Made by a program: the position numbers and the translations under genes. From AP-15 sp963700185 (GTDB lineage: Bacteria; Pseudomonadota; Alphaproteobacteria; ATCC43930; CGMCC-115725), in NCBI GenBank assembly GCA_963700185.1, contig CAVOWP010000031.1, positions 310,001-374,000 on the forward strand: a stretch of 64,000 nucleotides of DNA, written 5' to 3'. The notes under the pieces were generated by a model. The model was given only the letters and a program-made list of their open reading frames with translations, did not search any database and had not been told where the DNA came from. The stretch's first letter is position 1. Every line of letters begins with the position of its first letter. Shown here piece after piece: positions 9,633 through 17,788 of this stretch.

Positions 9633-10327
9633 TCATTCCAAGGTATAAATTCTGTTGTGCTCCGGACAGGCATGTAGACCCTGACCTTTATAGGTGTAAT
9701 TGCACATCTCGGTTACCCGCCATTTTGATCGGGGCAAATTTCGGTCTCGATATTCAGTAAACGCCAGTAAGTACAGATATTTTTCCCCCTCGGTCACGCT
9801 CTTATACTGCTCTTGCGAGAAGGCGTATAAAAACGTAAACCACGTAATATCTCCTGGCTGGATTTCGCTATTTCTGTTTTGAGTTTCCAAGTCTCTTAAT
9901 GAGTTTTTTAGTAAGACAAAAGCGGTATCAATCTCCGCGTTTGTCAGCTCTTTATCCCATATGAGCCCGCTCTCGTTGTGAAGAAACCCAATTGCCGGGA
10001 GCGTCCCCGTGTTCCTAAAATAGTAGTTAATTTGATGGGGTCTGCCGCCACTCGGAATTCGACGGGAAGCGGTTGAAGTCTCGCCATACTTGCCGAATTT
10101 CCGACGCCATTGGGTACAAAATCATGTATGATTAGGCTAACGGTCCCAATCATTAGAAACGCCAGCGGGGCAAAAGCCCACACCGGGCTCCTTAGGAAGC
10201 TGAAGGGTCTAGGCAGTCCGCTCGCCAACTGGGGGGCCATCTTCAAGCCCCCGTCCATGGCGACGATAATTGCGCTAACCCATAAGGTGCTGTAGCCGAC
10301 CCATTCCCAAAATGTCCAATGCCACAT
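9633..10327 (-). pseudogene. Membrane protein of unknown function, frameshifted
   Basis: The first part starts MWHWTFWEWVGYSTLWVSAI, has two membrane helices (about residues 8-24 and 46-66) and reaches LPVEFRVAADP; the frame then breaks near 10025-10040. In the other frame it resumes INYYFRNTGTLPAIGF, followed by IQPGDITWFTFLYAF and ends ACPEHNRIYTLE at 9633. The shift equals a one-base loss, unlike most frameshifts here. Repaired length is about 230 residues, with a soluble C-terminal domain. It is cargo of the 9555-11408 element. No family recognised. Confidence 0.5.
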
Positions 10328-10498
10328 CTTGCCTCATATCCTACTATCATGCTGACAATCTGCCTCGTTCCGCGTAGACTGTTCCACGCGGTCGGGTCCG
10401 ACCGTCATCTCCGGGGCAGGACTGGTCCTCCCGCTCCACTTGCCAGCGTATCACGGAGCGCAAGGCCGGCTAAGTGCCGGCCAGCTTCCATTTGCGCT

Positions 10499-10727
10499 CT
10501 AGCGGGCGATTTCCCAAACTATGTACTGCCCTGGCCCGCTCGCCGATCGAACGATGCCGTTAACCCGCTGTAGCCGCAGTGTGACTCCGACGCGTTTCGT
10601 CATGAGCGCGAGGAGTTTCTGATCGTCCTTATCCAGCGCTCGAGTGACGAGCAGCTCTAGAGCGACGTCACGGCTCGTCAGGGGTTCGGCGGCTTGCCGG
10701 AGAATTCGACAGCACGGCCTTGGTCAT
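10499..10727 (-). pseudogene. Small conserved protein (about 75 aa), one-base insertion
   Basis: From the ATG at 10727 the sequence reads MTKAVL, then an extra T, then RILRQAAEPLTSRDVALELL and on through VTRALDKDDQKLL, KRVGVTLRLQRVNG and GQYIVWEIAR before the stop at 10499. The length of 229 bases is 76 codons plus one, confirming the insertion. A 5'-truncated paralogue is at 7580-7723. The family is conserved between the two copies, so it was once translated; function unknown. Confidence 0.55.
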
Positions 10728-10961
10728 CTCGCCGCGGTTAAGCGGGCGCTTCGAGCGGAGATGACTCGGCGTGGCGTCACCTATGAGGAGATGGCCGAAC
10801 GGCTTGCCGCGATCGGCGTGCGGGACACGCCAGTCAATCTCCGCAACAAGGTCGCTCGCGGGAAATTCTCAGCCGTATTCTTGATCCAAGCGCTTGAAGC
10901 GATCGGATGCAGGAACCTTCGGCTGAGTGAAGATGATCAGCGTCCGCGCGGGCGAGGATGA
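10644..10961 (+). CDS. DUF6471 domain protein
   Basis: The core VKRALRAEMTRRGVTYEEMA, ERLAAIGVRDTPVNLRN and ARGKFSAVFLIQALEAIGC matches DUF6471, a short helix-turn-helix-like domain of unknown function. The listed start is a GTG at 10644, because the domain begins before the first ATG (10761). The first 28 codons overlap the minus-strand gene at 10499-10727, so either the true start is elsewhere or the 5' end is lost. It sits within the transposase-less element. Confidence 0.5.
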   Translation: MTSSSRATSRLVRGSAACRRIRQHGLGHLAAVKRALRAEMTRRGVTYEEMAERLAAIGVRDTPVNLRNKVARGKFSAVFLIQALEAIGCRNLRLSEDDQRPRGRG

Positions 10962-11188
10962 TCGCGCCACACCTTGCGGACTGGCTTGCTGGGAGGCGCT
11001 CCGCGGCGAGGATGTCTGCGCGGGAAAACCGCGTGTTCATAAGCGTTTAGATAGTCGGTATCGGCCATATAGCGCCGGCTCCTTCAAACGGGTTGAAGAA
11101 AGGCCAGCTCTCGGGTAGACTCCGACTGCTTGCGTCTGGTGGTCTAACCGAGAGTCGACCAGACAGTCCTCCCCTCGCGGGAGGGGCG

Positions 11189-11217
11189 AACGACCGGGTG
11201 TATCAGACCCGGTCGTT
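11189..11217 (+). terminator. Strong hairpin, probable terminator
   Basis: AACGACCGGGT and ACCCGGTCGTT form a perfect 11-bp stem with a 7-base loop, followed by CTGCTTT. Only a short T-run, but the stem is strong. It lies near the right end of the mobile element. Confidence 0.5.
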
Positions 11218-11408
11218 CTGCTTTAGACCTAATAGCCCCAGTGCGTCAAGAGGGCCTTTACTGTATCGTAAAATGATACCACGGCCCAAACGTGCCACCG
11301 ATGGGATAAAATTTAATACCCCCGCCCCATCGGCAAAACAGACCTAAGAAAGTTTTCTCCGAATACTTTCGGCGGGGGTCGGTTTTCTGGGTTTGCTACC
11401 TAATACCG

Positions 11409-12133
11409 AGCGCCTCGGCCGGTTCGAGCGGTGGGAGGATGCCCGGCAGACGCGCCGCCAGCATCGACTTGCCGGCGCCCGGCGGGCCGACCATCAACAA
11501 ATTGTGCCCGCCCGCGGCGGCGATTTCGAGGGCGCGCTTGGCGCTCTCCTGTCCCTTCACATCGGCGAGGTCGAGCCCGGCCGAGCGCGACGGCGCTAGC
11601 CGCGGCTCGGGCGGCGGCAACAGTTGCGTGCCCTTGAAATGATTGACGATCGCCAAGAGGCTGGGCGCGGCGATGACCTCCACCTCGCCCGCCCAGGCCG
11701 CCTCGCCGCCGCATTCCGCGGGGCAGATGACGCCGCTGCCGCGGCTCGCCGCCGCCAATGCCGCGAGCAATACGCCGGCAACGCTCGTCAGCGAACCGTC
11801 GAGCGCCACCTCGCCGAGCGCCATATAACCGCCGAGCTCGTCTGCCGGCAGCGCGTCCATCGCGGCCAGCAGGGCCAGCGCGATCGGCAGGTCGAAATGG
11901 CTGCCCTCCTTCAGGACATCGGCGGGGGCGAGGTTTCCGGTGATCCGCCGCGGCGGCAGCCCCAATCCCAGCGAGGCGAGCGCCGCGCGGACCCGCTCGC
12001 GCGATTCGGCGACCGCCTTGTCCGGCAATCCGACGACGGTAAAGGCCGGCAACCCGGAGGCGATCGTCACCTGGGTCTCGACCTCGATGACCTCGACCCC
12101 GTGAAACGCAACGGTCCGCACCTTCGCGACCAT
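11409..12133 (-). pseudogene. Truncated second copy of yifB/comM
   Basis: Carries the YifB N-terminus from MVAKVRTVAFHG through ITGNLAPADVLKEGSHFDLP to the Walker A GPPGAGKS and stops at PPLEPAEAL, where the mobile element begins. Only the Lon-like domain and the P-loop remain; Walker B and the C-terminal domain are missing, so it cannot be an active ATPase. Unlike copy A it has no frameshift in its first 240 codons (AVAESRERVRAAL is intact), so a recombined gene from the two copies would be whole. Confidence 0.8.
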
Positions 12134-12201
12134 ACCCCTACCGTCTTGCAAGCGACGGTTGAGTATAGCCGGATCGGGTCAACAAAACCAGCGGCGCGCG
12201 G
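11409..12201. repeat. 793-bp duplication, copy B
   Basis: Nearly identical to 5543-6334. The left border is the target duplication AGCGCCTC of the element; the right border lies about 65 bases upstream of the yifB start, after which the two loci diverge. Confidence 0.85.
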
Positions 12202-12349
12202 CAAGAGCCCGTTGCCGGGCAGCCGCGGCGTGCCGCGTTCGCGGTGAACCGTGCGCACCCGGGCGCTCTAAGCCAACCTGCAGAATCTTGGAAGCAATTC
12301 GTAGGGGGGGCGGAGCGCAGCGCAACCCGCCATTCATGCGAGGCGCCGG

Positions 12350-12425
12350 AATACGACGCCTCAGCCGGCCTCTCGCTCCGCGCAACCCGGACTTACGGTT
12401 TCAAGTAAACCGTCACCGTAATTCC
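12350..12425. repeat. 76-bp dispersed repeat, copy 2
   Basis: Same sequence as 7505-7580. Its last 16 bases (CCGTCACCGTAATTCC) are repeated once more directly downstream. Confidence 0.75.
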
Positions 12426-12570
12426 CCGTCACCGTAATTCCCCAAGTTATCTGAAAGATTGCACCCGGCCGATGGCACGCGCATCGCAAAGCGGGTAGTG
12501 TCGGTTGCGCGCCATTCGCACCCCTCGCACGCTCCTCGTATTCTAACCGGTTTCCGATCATATTGGTTCG

Positions 12571-12648
12571 TCATTCCCGCGAAAGCGGGAACCCAGGGGC
12601 AAGCGACCGCACGGCTACCCTGGACCCCCGCTTTCGCGGGGGCGACGG
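12571..12648. repeat. REP-like palindromic repeat
   Basis: CATTCCCGCGAAAGCGGGA followed about 35 bases later by CCCCGCTTTCGCGGGGG. This is the widespread alphaproteobacterial palindrome family whose accidental translation reads IPAKAGTQ / WTPAFAGATG. Another copy is at 54546-54650. Confidence 0.7.
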
Positions 12649-12751
12649 GGGCCGACGCCGGTGAGAATTTCCTGATAAATCCACTGGCGGCATTCGCGTC
12701 ATGGCGACGCAATGCAACTGCGCTACAGTCTTCGGTACTGAGCTTGGTGGT

Positions 12752-12985
12752 TCAGAGCTTCGAGCCGCCGTCGACGTGGATGGTCGTGCCGGTAATCCAG
12801 CGGGCGTCGTCGGAGGCGAGGAAGGCGACCACCGACCCGATATCGTCCGGTTCGCCGATGCGCTGCAGCGCCTGCATCTCGAGGATGAAGCTGCGGCCGG
12901 CCTCGGTTTTGGCGAAGTCCGACATCTCGGCGTTGGTCACGCTGGGCGCCGGATCGCCTCTGGCCTCGCCTTGCGCCCAATATGT
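12752..12985 (-). pseudogene. C-terminal fragment of an SDR oxidoreductase
   Basis: Reads NAEMSDFAKTEAGRSFILEM, QALQRIGEPDDIGSVVAFLA, SDDARWITGTTIHVDGGSKL, the classical SDR C-terminus. The Rossmann nucleotide-binding half and catalytic YxxxK are absent, and upstream sequence is unrelated, so this is a remnant. A shorter trace of the same 3' end (GGGSKL then stop) lies at about 14318-14355, just upstream of the old yellow enzyme gene, suggesting the SDR and OYE genes were once neighbours. Confidence 0.65.
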
Positions 12986-13165
12986 GGCAGATGAACCCAA
13001 CCCGCATGACCCCCGCATGACCCATCCTCCCGGCTCTCTGTCACCCCAGGGTGCGGCGGCAATCAGCCCCCGCGCGAGCATGCTCCGCGGTTCGGAGGCG
13101 AAGTCAGCGACGGGTTCCGGGTGATGCGATACTAGCGAGCTGGGCCCTGTCGCGCTGAAAAAAGG

Positions 13166-14299
13166 CTATGCGGCGGCGCACAGGTCGTAGAACGGGTAGT
13201 CGGTATAACCATGAGCATCGAAGGTGTAGAACGTGTCGCGGTCGTAATCGTTGAGCGGTAACCCCAGCTCGACGCGTTTCGGCAGATCAGGGTTCGAGAC
13301 GAAATAGCGCCCAAACGTAACCAGATCAGCATCACCCTTCGCGACGATCGCCTCGGCGCTATCCGGTTCGAAGCCGCCAGCCGCGATGATCTTGCCTTTG
13401 AAGATCTTCCGCAGTTGCTCGGATGCCACAGGGGCCTGCCCCTCGCCGATTAGCACGTTGCCTTTCACGCGCGGCTCGATGATGTGGAGATAGGCGAGTC
13501 CAAACCGGTTCAGCTGCTCGGTGACGTAAGTAAACAGCGCCTGCGGATTGCTGTCCGACATCCCGTTCCATGTTCCGCTCGGCCCGATCCGCACGCCGAC
13601 GCGATCGCCTCCCCACACTGACGCCATTGCTTCCACGAGTTCCAGCAGGAAGCGTGAGCGGTTTTCGATCGAACCACCGTAGGCGTCAGTGCGCTTGTTG
13701 CTACCGTCCTGAAGAAACTGATCGGGCAGGTAACCATTGGCGGCATGCAGTTCGACGCCATCGAATCCTGCAGCCTTCGCCCGCTCGGCGGCTTTGCGAT
13801 AGTCCTCGATGATGCCCGGAATTTCCGCGAGCTCGAGGGCCCGATGCGGTGAGGGCTTGATCCAGCCGCTGGGCGAGGAAACGACATGCGAGGCATCCTC
13901 CCAGTAAGATGGATTGACGGAAGCCGATACCGGCATTTGGCCACCCGCCATCTCGACGCGCGAAGAGCGTCCGGTATGCCACAGCTGCGAGAACATGCGG
14001 CTACCCTTGGCGCGGACAGCGGTTGTGATCTTCCTCCATCCCTCGACCTGTTGCTCCGAGTACAGACCGGGTGCTCCAAGCCACCCGCGAGCCGTCAGCG
14101 ACACCGAGGTGCCCTCGGAGACGATGAAGCCGCCGTCGGAAGCTCGTTGCGCGTAATACTCGAGCATCAGAGCGCCGGGGACGTCCCCTGGCTGCTCGGA
14201 CCGTGAACGTGTGAGGGGGGCCATCACGACGCGGTGCTTTAGGGTAATTGGTCCGATTTGCACTGGAGTGAACAAATTCGGGTGTGCATGCTCCGTCAT
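13166..14299 (-). CDS. nemA: Old yellow enzyme family alkene reductase (NemA/XenB-like)
   Basis: 377 residues, the usual OYE length. FMN-dependent NAD(P)H oxidoreductase acting on activated C=C bonds, N-ethylmaleimide or nitro-esters in the cytoplasm. Visible motifs: FTPVQIGPITLKHRVVMAPL at the start, SQLWHTGRSSR, FDGVELHAANGYLPDQFLQD with the substrate-binding His/Asn, TDAYGGSIENRSRF, and the phosphate-binding VTFGRYFVSNPDLPKR. It is flanked by SDR remnants and followed upstream by DUF427. OYE genes are often induced by electrophiles, which fits the stress theme of the window. Confidence 0.9.
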   Translation of the reverse strand: MTEHAHPNLFTPVQIGPITLKHRVVMAPLTRSRSEQPGDVPGALMLEYYAQRASDGGFIVSEGTSVSLTARGWLGAPGLYSEQQVEGWRKITTAVRAKGSRMFSQLWHTGRSSRVEMAGGQMPVSASVNPSYWEDASHVVSSPSGWIKPSPHRALELAEIPGIIEDYRKAAERAKAAGFDGVELHAANGYLPDQFLQDGSNKRTDAYGGSIENRSRFLLELVEAMASVWGGDRVGVRIGPSGTWNGMSDSNPQALFTYVTEQLNRFGLAYLHIIEPRVKGNVLIGEGQAPVASEQLRKIFKGKIIAAGGFEPDSAEAIVAKGDADLVTFGRYFVSNPDLPKRVELGLPLNDYDRDTFYTFDAHGYTDYPFYDLCAAA

Positions 14300-14466
14300 C
14301 GGCTGCGGTCCTTCGAAATTGGGCTTGGCGGTTCAGAGCTTCGAACCGCCACCGAGAGCTAACGCGCAGGCGCCCGCTCACGCAGGCGCTTGCACGACGC
14401 TCGTTGGACTAGGTCCGGACCCTGCGGGTTAATAGCGAGGCCCGGAAAGCCCAGGGGGAGAGGTGA

Positions 14467-14868
14467 TCAGGCCTCCGGTCGTTCTTCGATCGCGTCGACG
14501 CGGTCAGGGTAGAAGGCGAGATAATCTTTGATTGGCGTGACGGCAGCGTATGGGGCCTCGTAGCTCCACACGGCGTTGGTCGAACGGTTGCCGCCGAGCG
14601 GAATGCTGAAGTAGGTGCAATCCCCCTTGTACGGGCAGTAGGTGGCGTGATCCGTCCGCTCGAGGAGCGCCATGGCGACATCCTTGCGCGGGATGTACTG
14701 AACCGCGGGATAGGCCGCTTCGCGGAGCGTCAAGGCTTCTCGCGTGTCGGCTACGATCCGGCCCGCGACGGAGACCACGACCCGGGTGCGATTGCGTTCG
14801 ATCGTGATCGGATGTTCAGGTCCGGGAATCTTGATCGGCTTCGATGCCTGCAGGACTGTCTGTTCCAT
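14467..14868 (-). CDS. DUF427 domain protein
   Basis: 133 residues matching the small beta-tent DUF427 family of unknown function: GRIVADTREALTLREAAYPA, VQYIPRKDVAMALL, HATYCPYKGDCTYFSIPLGG and YEAPYAAVTPIKDYLAFYPD. The family's conserved CPYKG and FYPDRV motifs are present. A good ribosome site, AGGAGGTGAAG, precedes the ATG at 14868. The family is common in rhizobia and actinobacteria, often near oxidoreductases; no enzymatic activity is established. Confidence 0.85.
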   Translation of the reverse strand: MEQTVLQASKPIKIPGPEHPITIERNRTRVVVSVAGRIVADTREALTLREAAYPAVQYIPRKDVAMALLERTDHATYCPYKGDCTYFSIPLGGNRSTNAVWSYEAPYAAVTPIKDYLAFYPDRVDAIEERPEA

Positions 14869-15011
14869 GGCTTCACCTCCTGGTTAGGGCCGACGGATCA
14901 AGTCGGCATCCGCGAAATGCGTCGGCATGGTCTGATGGGTGTGGTTGAACACCCGAAACGTGCTCGGTTCGGTCTTCTGCGCTGACGCTGCCTCAAACGA
15001 CCGGCGGCCCG

Positions 15012-15431
15012 TCAGCGGGCGAGGTGGTGGGCGATGCCGAGTTTGTCGAGCAGCGCCTGGGGCTCGAAATAGGCGACCCAGATCGACGTGACCTTCCCGT
15101 CTCGGACAGTCCAAACGTCGACGATTTTGATTATAGCGTCGGTGCCGGTAACTCCCATGTTGATCACCGCGGCGACGCGTCCGCCCTCAGCGATAACGCT
15201 GTCGTAGCTGAAGCGCGCGAAGTCGAACACATCGGGGAGATTTGGCAGTATTTCGTCTCGGAAGAACGCCGCGCCCGAATGTGTGCCGCCCCAGGGAAGA
15301 TAATTGGGCGCGGTTACCTTGAAGTCGGGATCCAGATACCGCGCGAAGTTTGTAAGGTGGCCTTCGATGCCTGCCTGATAGAAGGCGTCGACCACGGCTT
15401 TGTCTCGTTCGATCTCGGATTGGCTTGTCAT
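15012..15431 (-). CDS. NTF2-like/SnoaL-like protein (ester-cyclase type)
   Basis: 139 residues in the small alpha+beta barrel of the NTF2 superfamily: KAVVDAFYQAGIEGHLTNFA, PNYLPWGGTHSGAAFFRDEI, and VRDGKVTSIWVAYFEPQALL at the end. Such proteins are often isomerases, cyclases or binding proteins; no substrate can be named. The start at 15431 is chosen over 15455 because GAGGAGATCAG immediately precedes it. It lies downstream of an SDR on the same strand with a 45-base gap, probably one operon under the divergent LysR regulator. Confidence 0.7.
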   Translation of the reverse strand: MTSQSEIERDKAVVDAFYQAGIEGHLTNFARYLDPDFKVTAPNYLPWGGTHSGAAFFRDEILPNLPDVFDFARFSYDSVIAEGGRVAAVINMGVTGTDAIIKIVDVWTVRDGKVTSIWVAYFEPQALLDKLGIAHHLAR

Positions 15432-15476
15432 TCTGATCTCCTCGTCTCGCGTCATGCGATCGGCCGGTGTTGACGG

Positions 15477-16223
15477 TTACCCCGCCGACTTCCCGCCATC
15501 GACCGAAAGCACATGGCCGCTGATAAAGGACGCCTGGCCGGAGCAAAGAAACAGGATGGCGTTGGCGATCTCGTCGGGCTGTCCGACGCGGCCGAGCGGC
15601 ACGGTCGAGACGAGGCCGGCCTTTCTTTCGGGATTGCCGGTAAAGCGATTGAGCATCCCGGTCTCGGTCGGCCCTGGTGCCACCGCATTGACGCGAACGC
15701 CCGAGCCCGCGACCTCAAGCGCCGCGGATGTGGTGAGCCCCTCGACCGCGTGCTTGCTGGCGGCATAGACTGAGGCGTTGGGGGTACCGGCGTGACCGTA
15801 GGTCGACGAAACATTGACGATGCTGCCGCTGCGCTGAGCCAGCATCACCCGCAGTTCGTGCTTCATGCTGAGGAGCGTGCCGAGCACATTAGTGTCGAAT
15901 GTCGCGGCGTAGCTCTCAGCGGTCTGCTCCGTCACCCGGCCGGGCTTGCCTTCGGTGCCGGCGCAGTTGGCTGCCGCGTCCAAGCGACCGAAGCGCGCGA
16001 CGGTCCGATCGACCAGGTCGCGGACATCGTCCTCGTGGCGTACGTCGGCACGGATGAATTCAACCTCGCCGCCGAGCCCGCGCAGCTCAGCAGCCAAGGC
16101 CTGGCCGGCATCCTCATGCCGGCCGGAAACGACGACGCGGTTGCCTTCCCGCGCAAAGGCGACGGCTGCCGCACGCCCAATCCCAGTTAGCGCGCCGGTG
16201 ATCAAGACGACGGAGGTGTTCAT
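15477..16223 (-). CDS. SDR family NAD(P)-dependent oxidoreductase
   Basis: 248 residues, classical SDR. The N-terminus MNTSVVLITGALTGIGRAAA carries a TGxxxGIG cofactor motif; AANCAGTEG corresponds to NNAG; the catalytic Ser is in NVSSTYGH and YAASKHAVEG gives YxxxK; PGPTETGML and SVDGGKSAG follow. Arg/His rather than Asp after the second strand (SGRHEDAG) hints at NADPH. The start has AAGGAG at the right spacing. It is divergent from a LysR regulator with a shared 174-base promoter region. Confidence 0.9.
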   Translation of the reverse strand: MNTSVVLITGALTGIGRAAAVAFAREGNRVVVSGRHEDAGQALAAELRGLGGEVEFIRADVRHEDDVRDLVDRTVARFGRLDAAANCAGTEGKPGRVTEQTAESYAATFDTNVLGTLLSMKHELRVMLAQRSGSIVNVSSTYGHAGTPNASVYAASKHAVEGLTTSAALEVAGSGVRVNAVAPGPTETGMLNRFTGNPERKAGLVSTVPLGRVGQPDEIANAILFLCSGQASFISGHVLSVDGGKSAG

Positions 16224-16371
16224 GTTGCCACTCCTTCTGCGCGCCCGATCCCTGGCCCGCACTGTGGAAGCCCGAGTTCTGCGGCATGATTCCGGCCCGA
16301 CCGTCGGTGCCGTGGGCGGAGATTTTGGTTTCCCTAGCGTCCCTGAGAAAGACTTTGTAAGTTTGATGGAC

Positions 16372-16386
16372 ATGCCTCCAAGGCAT
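16372..16386. promoter_or_regulatory. LysR-type T-N11-A palindrome in the divergent promoter
   Basis: ATGCC-TCCAA-GGCAT is a perfect 5-bp inverted repeat containing the T-N11-A core bound by LysR-type regulators. It ends 11 bases before the LysR start codon, so binding would block that gene (autorepression) and could activate the divergent SDR operon. Confidence 0.5.
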
Positions 16387-16397
16387 GGAGGACGGCC

Positions 16398-17303
16398 ATG
16401 GAGCTACGCCATCTTCGCTATTTCGTCGCCGTCGCCGAGGCGGGAAGTTTGACGCTTGCGGCTGAGAAGAGGCTTCACACGGCCCAACCTTCCCTTGGCC
16501 GCCAAATCCGGGATCTAGAATCTGAGGTTGGTGTCCAGCTGATGAACCGCAGCGTTCGCGGCATCGAGCTGTCCCCCGCAGGTCGAGCTTTTCTCGACCA
16601 TGCGCGGCTAGCGTTGGCTCAGGTGGAGGCGGCCAAGGAGGCAGCGCGGCGGGCGGCTCAGCCCGCTAAGTTGAGGTTGGCTCTAGGGTTTCTGACAGGA
16701 ACAGAAATAAATTGGCTGGCCGAAACTATACGCATCCTTCGCGAAGAACTGCCCAATATAGAGTTCACGGTCGCGGGCCAGTATTCCCCAGTCCTCGCCG
16801 ACGGCTTGATGAGGGGCAGGCTCGACGTCGCGTTCCTGCGGCCGGAAGAGCAATCGGGCGATCTGGTTTACAGGCGTGTGACTACGGAACCATTTATCGT
16901 CGCGTTGCCGAGGGACCACCGCCTTGCCTCGTATGACGCCGTCGATTCGCGAGAGATGGTAGGCGAAACATTCATCAAACCCTCGCCGAATACATCCCCC
17001 GCCCTGCGCGCTGTGATCGATGACTACCTGAAGCGATCCGGCCTTGATACCAGTCCGGATCACGAAGTGGACAATCTTGCCATGGCAGTGCTCTCGATCG
17101 CGTCGCGGCGCGCCGTGGCGCTGCTGCCGACCTACGCAAAGAATTTTCTCCCTTGGTCTGTGACCAGCCGTCCGATCCGAGGAGATGCCCCGACCATCGA
17201 CCTAGTACTCGGTTATCACAAGGCAAACAGCTCTCCCCTCCTCAAGCTCTTTCTCTCAAGGACGGACGATTTGATCGCCCGTGTGTCGAAACAGGTCTGG
17301 TGA
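16398..17303 (+). CDS. LysR family transcriptional regulator
   Basis: 301 residues. The N-terminal winged helix-turn-helix is typical: MELRHLRYFVAVAEAGSLTL, AAEKRLHTAQPSLGRQIRDL, LMNRSVRGIELSPAGRAF. The remainder is the periplasmic-binding-protein-like inducer domain, with SPVLADGLMRGRLDVAFLR and the C-terminal VLGYHKANSSPLLKLFL, closest in style to the HcaR/CatR-like branch. It is divergent from the SDR/NTF2 pair and probably controls it; a T-N11-A palindrome lies in between. Confidence 0.9.
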   Translation: MELRHLRYFVAVAEAGSLTLAAEKRLHTAQPSLGRQIRDLESEVGVQLMNRSVRGIELSPAGRAFLDHARLALAQVEAAKEAARRAAQPAKLRLALGFLTGTEINWLAETIRILREELPNIEFTVAGQYSPVLADGLMRGRLDVAFLRPEEQSGDLVYRRVTTEPFIVALPRDHRLASYDAVDSREMVGETFIKPSPNTSPALRAVIDDYLKRSGLDTSPDHEVDNLAMAVLSIASRRAVALLPTYAKNFLPWSVTSRPIRGDAPTIDLVLGYHKANSSPLLKLFLSRTDDLIARVSKQVW

Positions 17304-17433
17304 GCTGGGAGGCGTGCCGCCTGTCGAGGGGTCTCAAAGGCGTTGAAGGTCCGGAGGCGGTCGCGTACGGCGCGCCTTTCGCTCCTGGCGGATAACTCAT
17401 CGGGGCAGCTCGTCCGTATGAAAAGAACATATC

Positions 17434-17788
17434 ATGAATATATATTTTGACCTCGTTGGTTCTGGAGCCCCGCTGATGCCGAAAGTTGCCAATCCGCCTT
17501 CGCCTTCCTGTGCGCTGTCGGATCTGATCGACCGCAAACCTCACCTGTTGCGGCCGCTCGCGGGCGCAGCTATTGCCGCCGCCGCTTGTGGCCCGCGACC
17601 CGGCGGAGCGTCTCGGGATTGACCTGGCGTCGTTGCGGACGGCCGAGGATTGCCGGCAGATGCTGGCCACCATTCTGGCGGCGGTTGCGCGCGGTGAGAT
17701 CACACTTGGCGACGGCGCGCGCATTGCTAGGCGAGTGCGTGCGGGATTGCGCGCCGTCTCACGCCTCGCGCGGTTCTCGCATTCTAAA
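17434..17788 (+). pseudogene. DUF5681-associated protein remnant, frameshifted
   Basis: The first frame reads CALSDLIDRKPHLLRPLA; an extra base near 17563 moves it to QLLPPPLVARDPAERLGIDL, then ASLRTAEDCRQMLATIL and RIARRVRAGLRAVSRLARF. This is the same protein as at 6382-6940, but the GxFxxGxSGNPxGRP head is missing and the tail runs into the hemA 3' end. Function unknown. Confidence 0.55.

Larger units (their letters stand above)
9555..11408. mobile_element. 1.85-kb non-autonomous transposable element with inverted ends and 8-bp target duplication
   Basis: The left end starts CGGTATTAGGTAGCAA at 9555 and the right end is its inverted copy finishing at 11408; 16 bases are identical and similarity continues for about 8 more. 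AGCGCCTC flanks both sides (9547-9554 and 11409-11416) and also occurs once at the corresponding site of the intact yifB copy (5543-5550), which shows the pre-insertion target. No transposase is encoded. The cargo is a membrane protein gene, a small conserved gene and a DUF6471 gene, all with lower GC than the flanks. The family of inverted end is not one I recognise. Confidence 0.65.
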
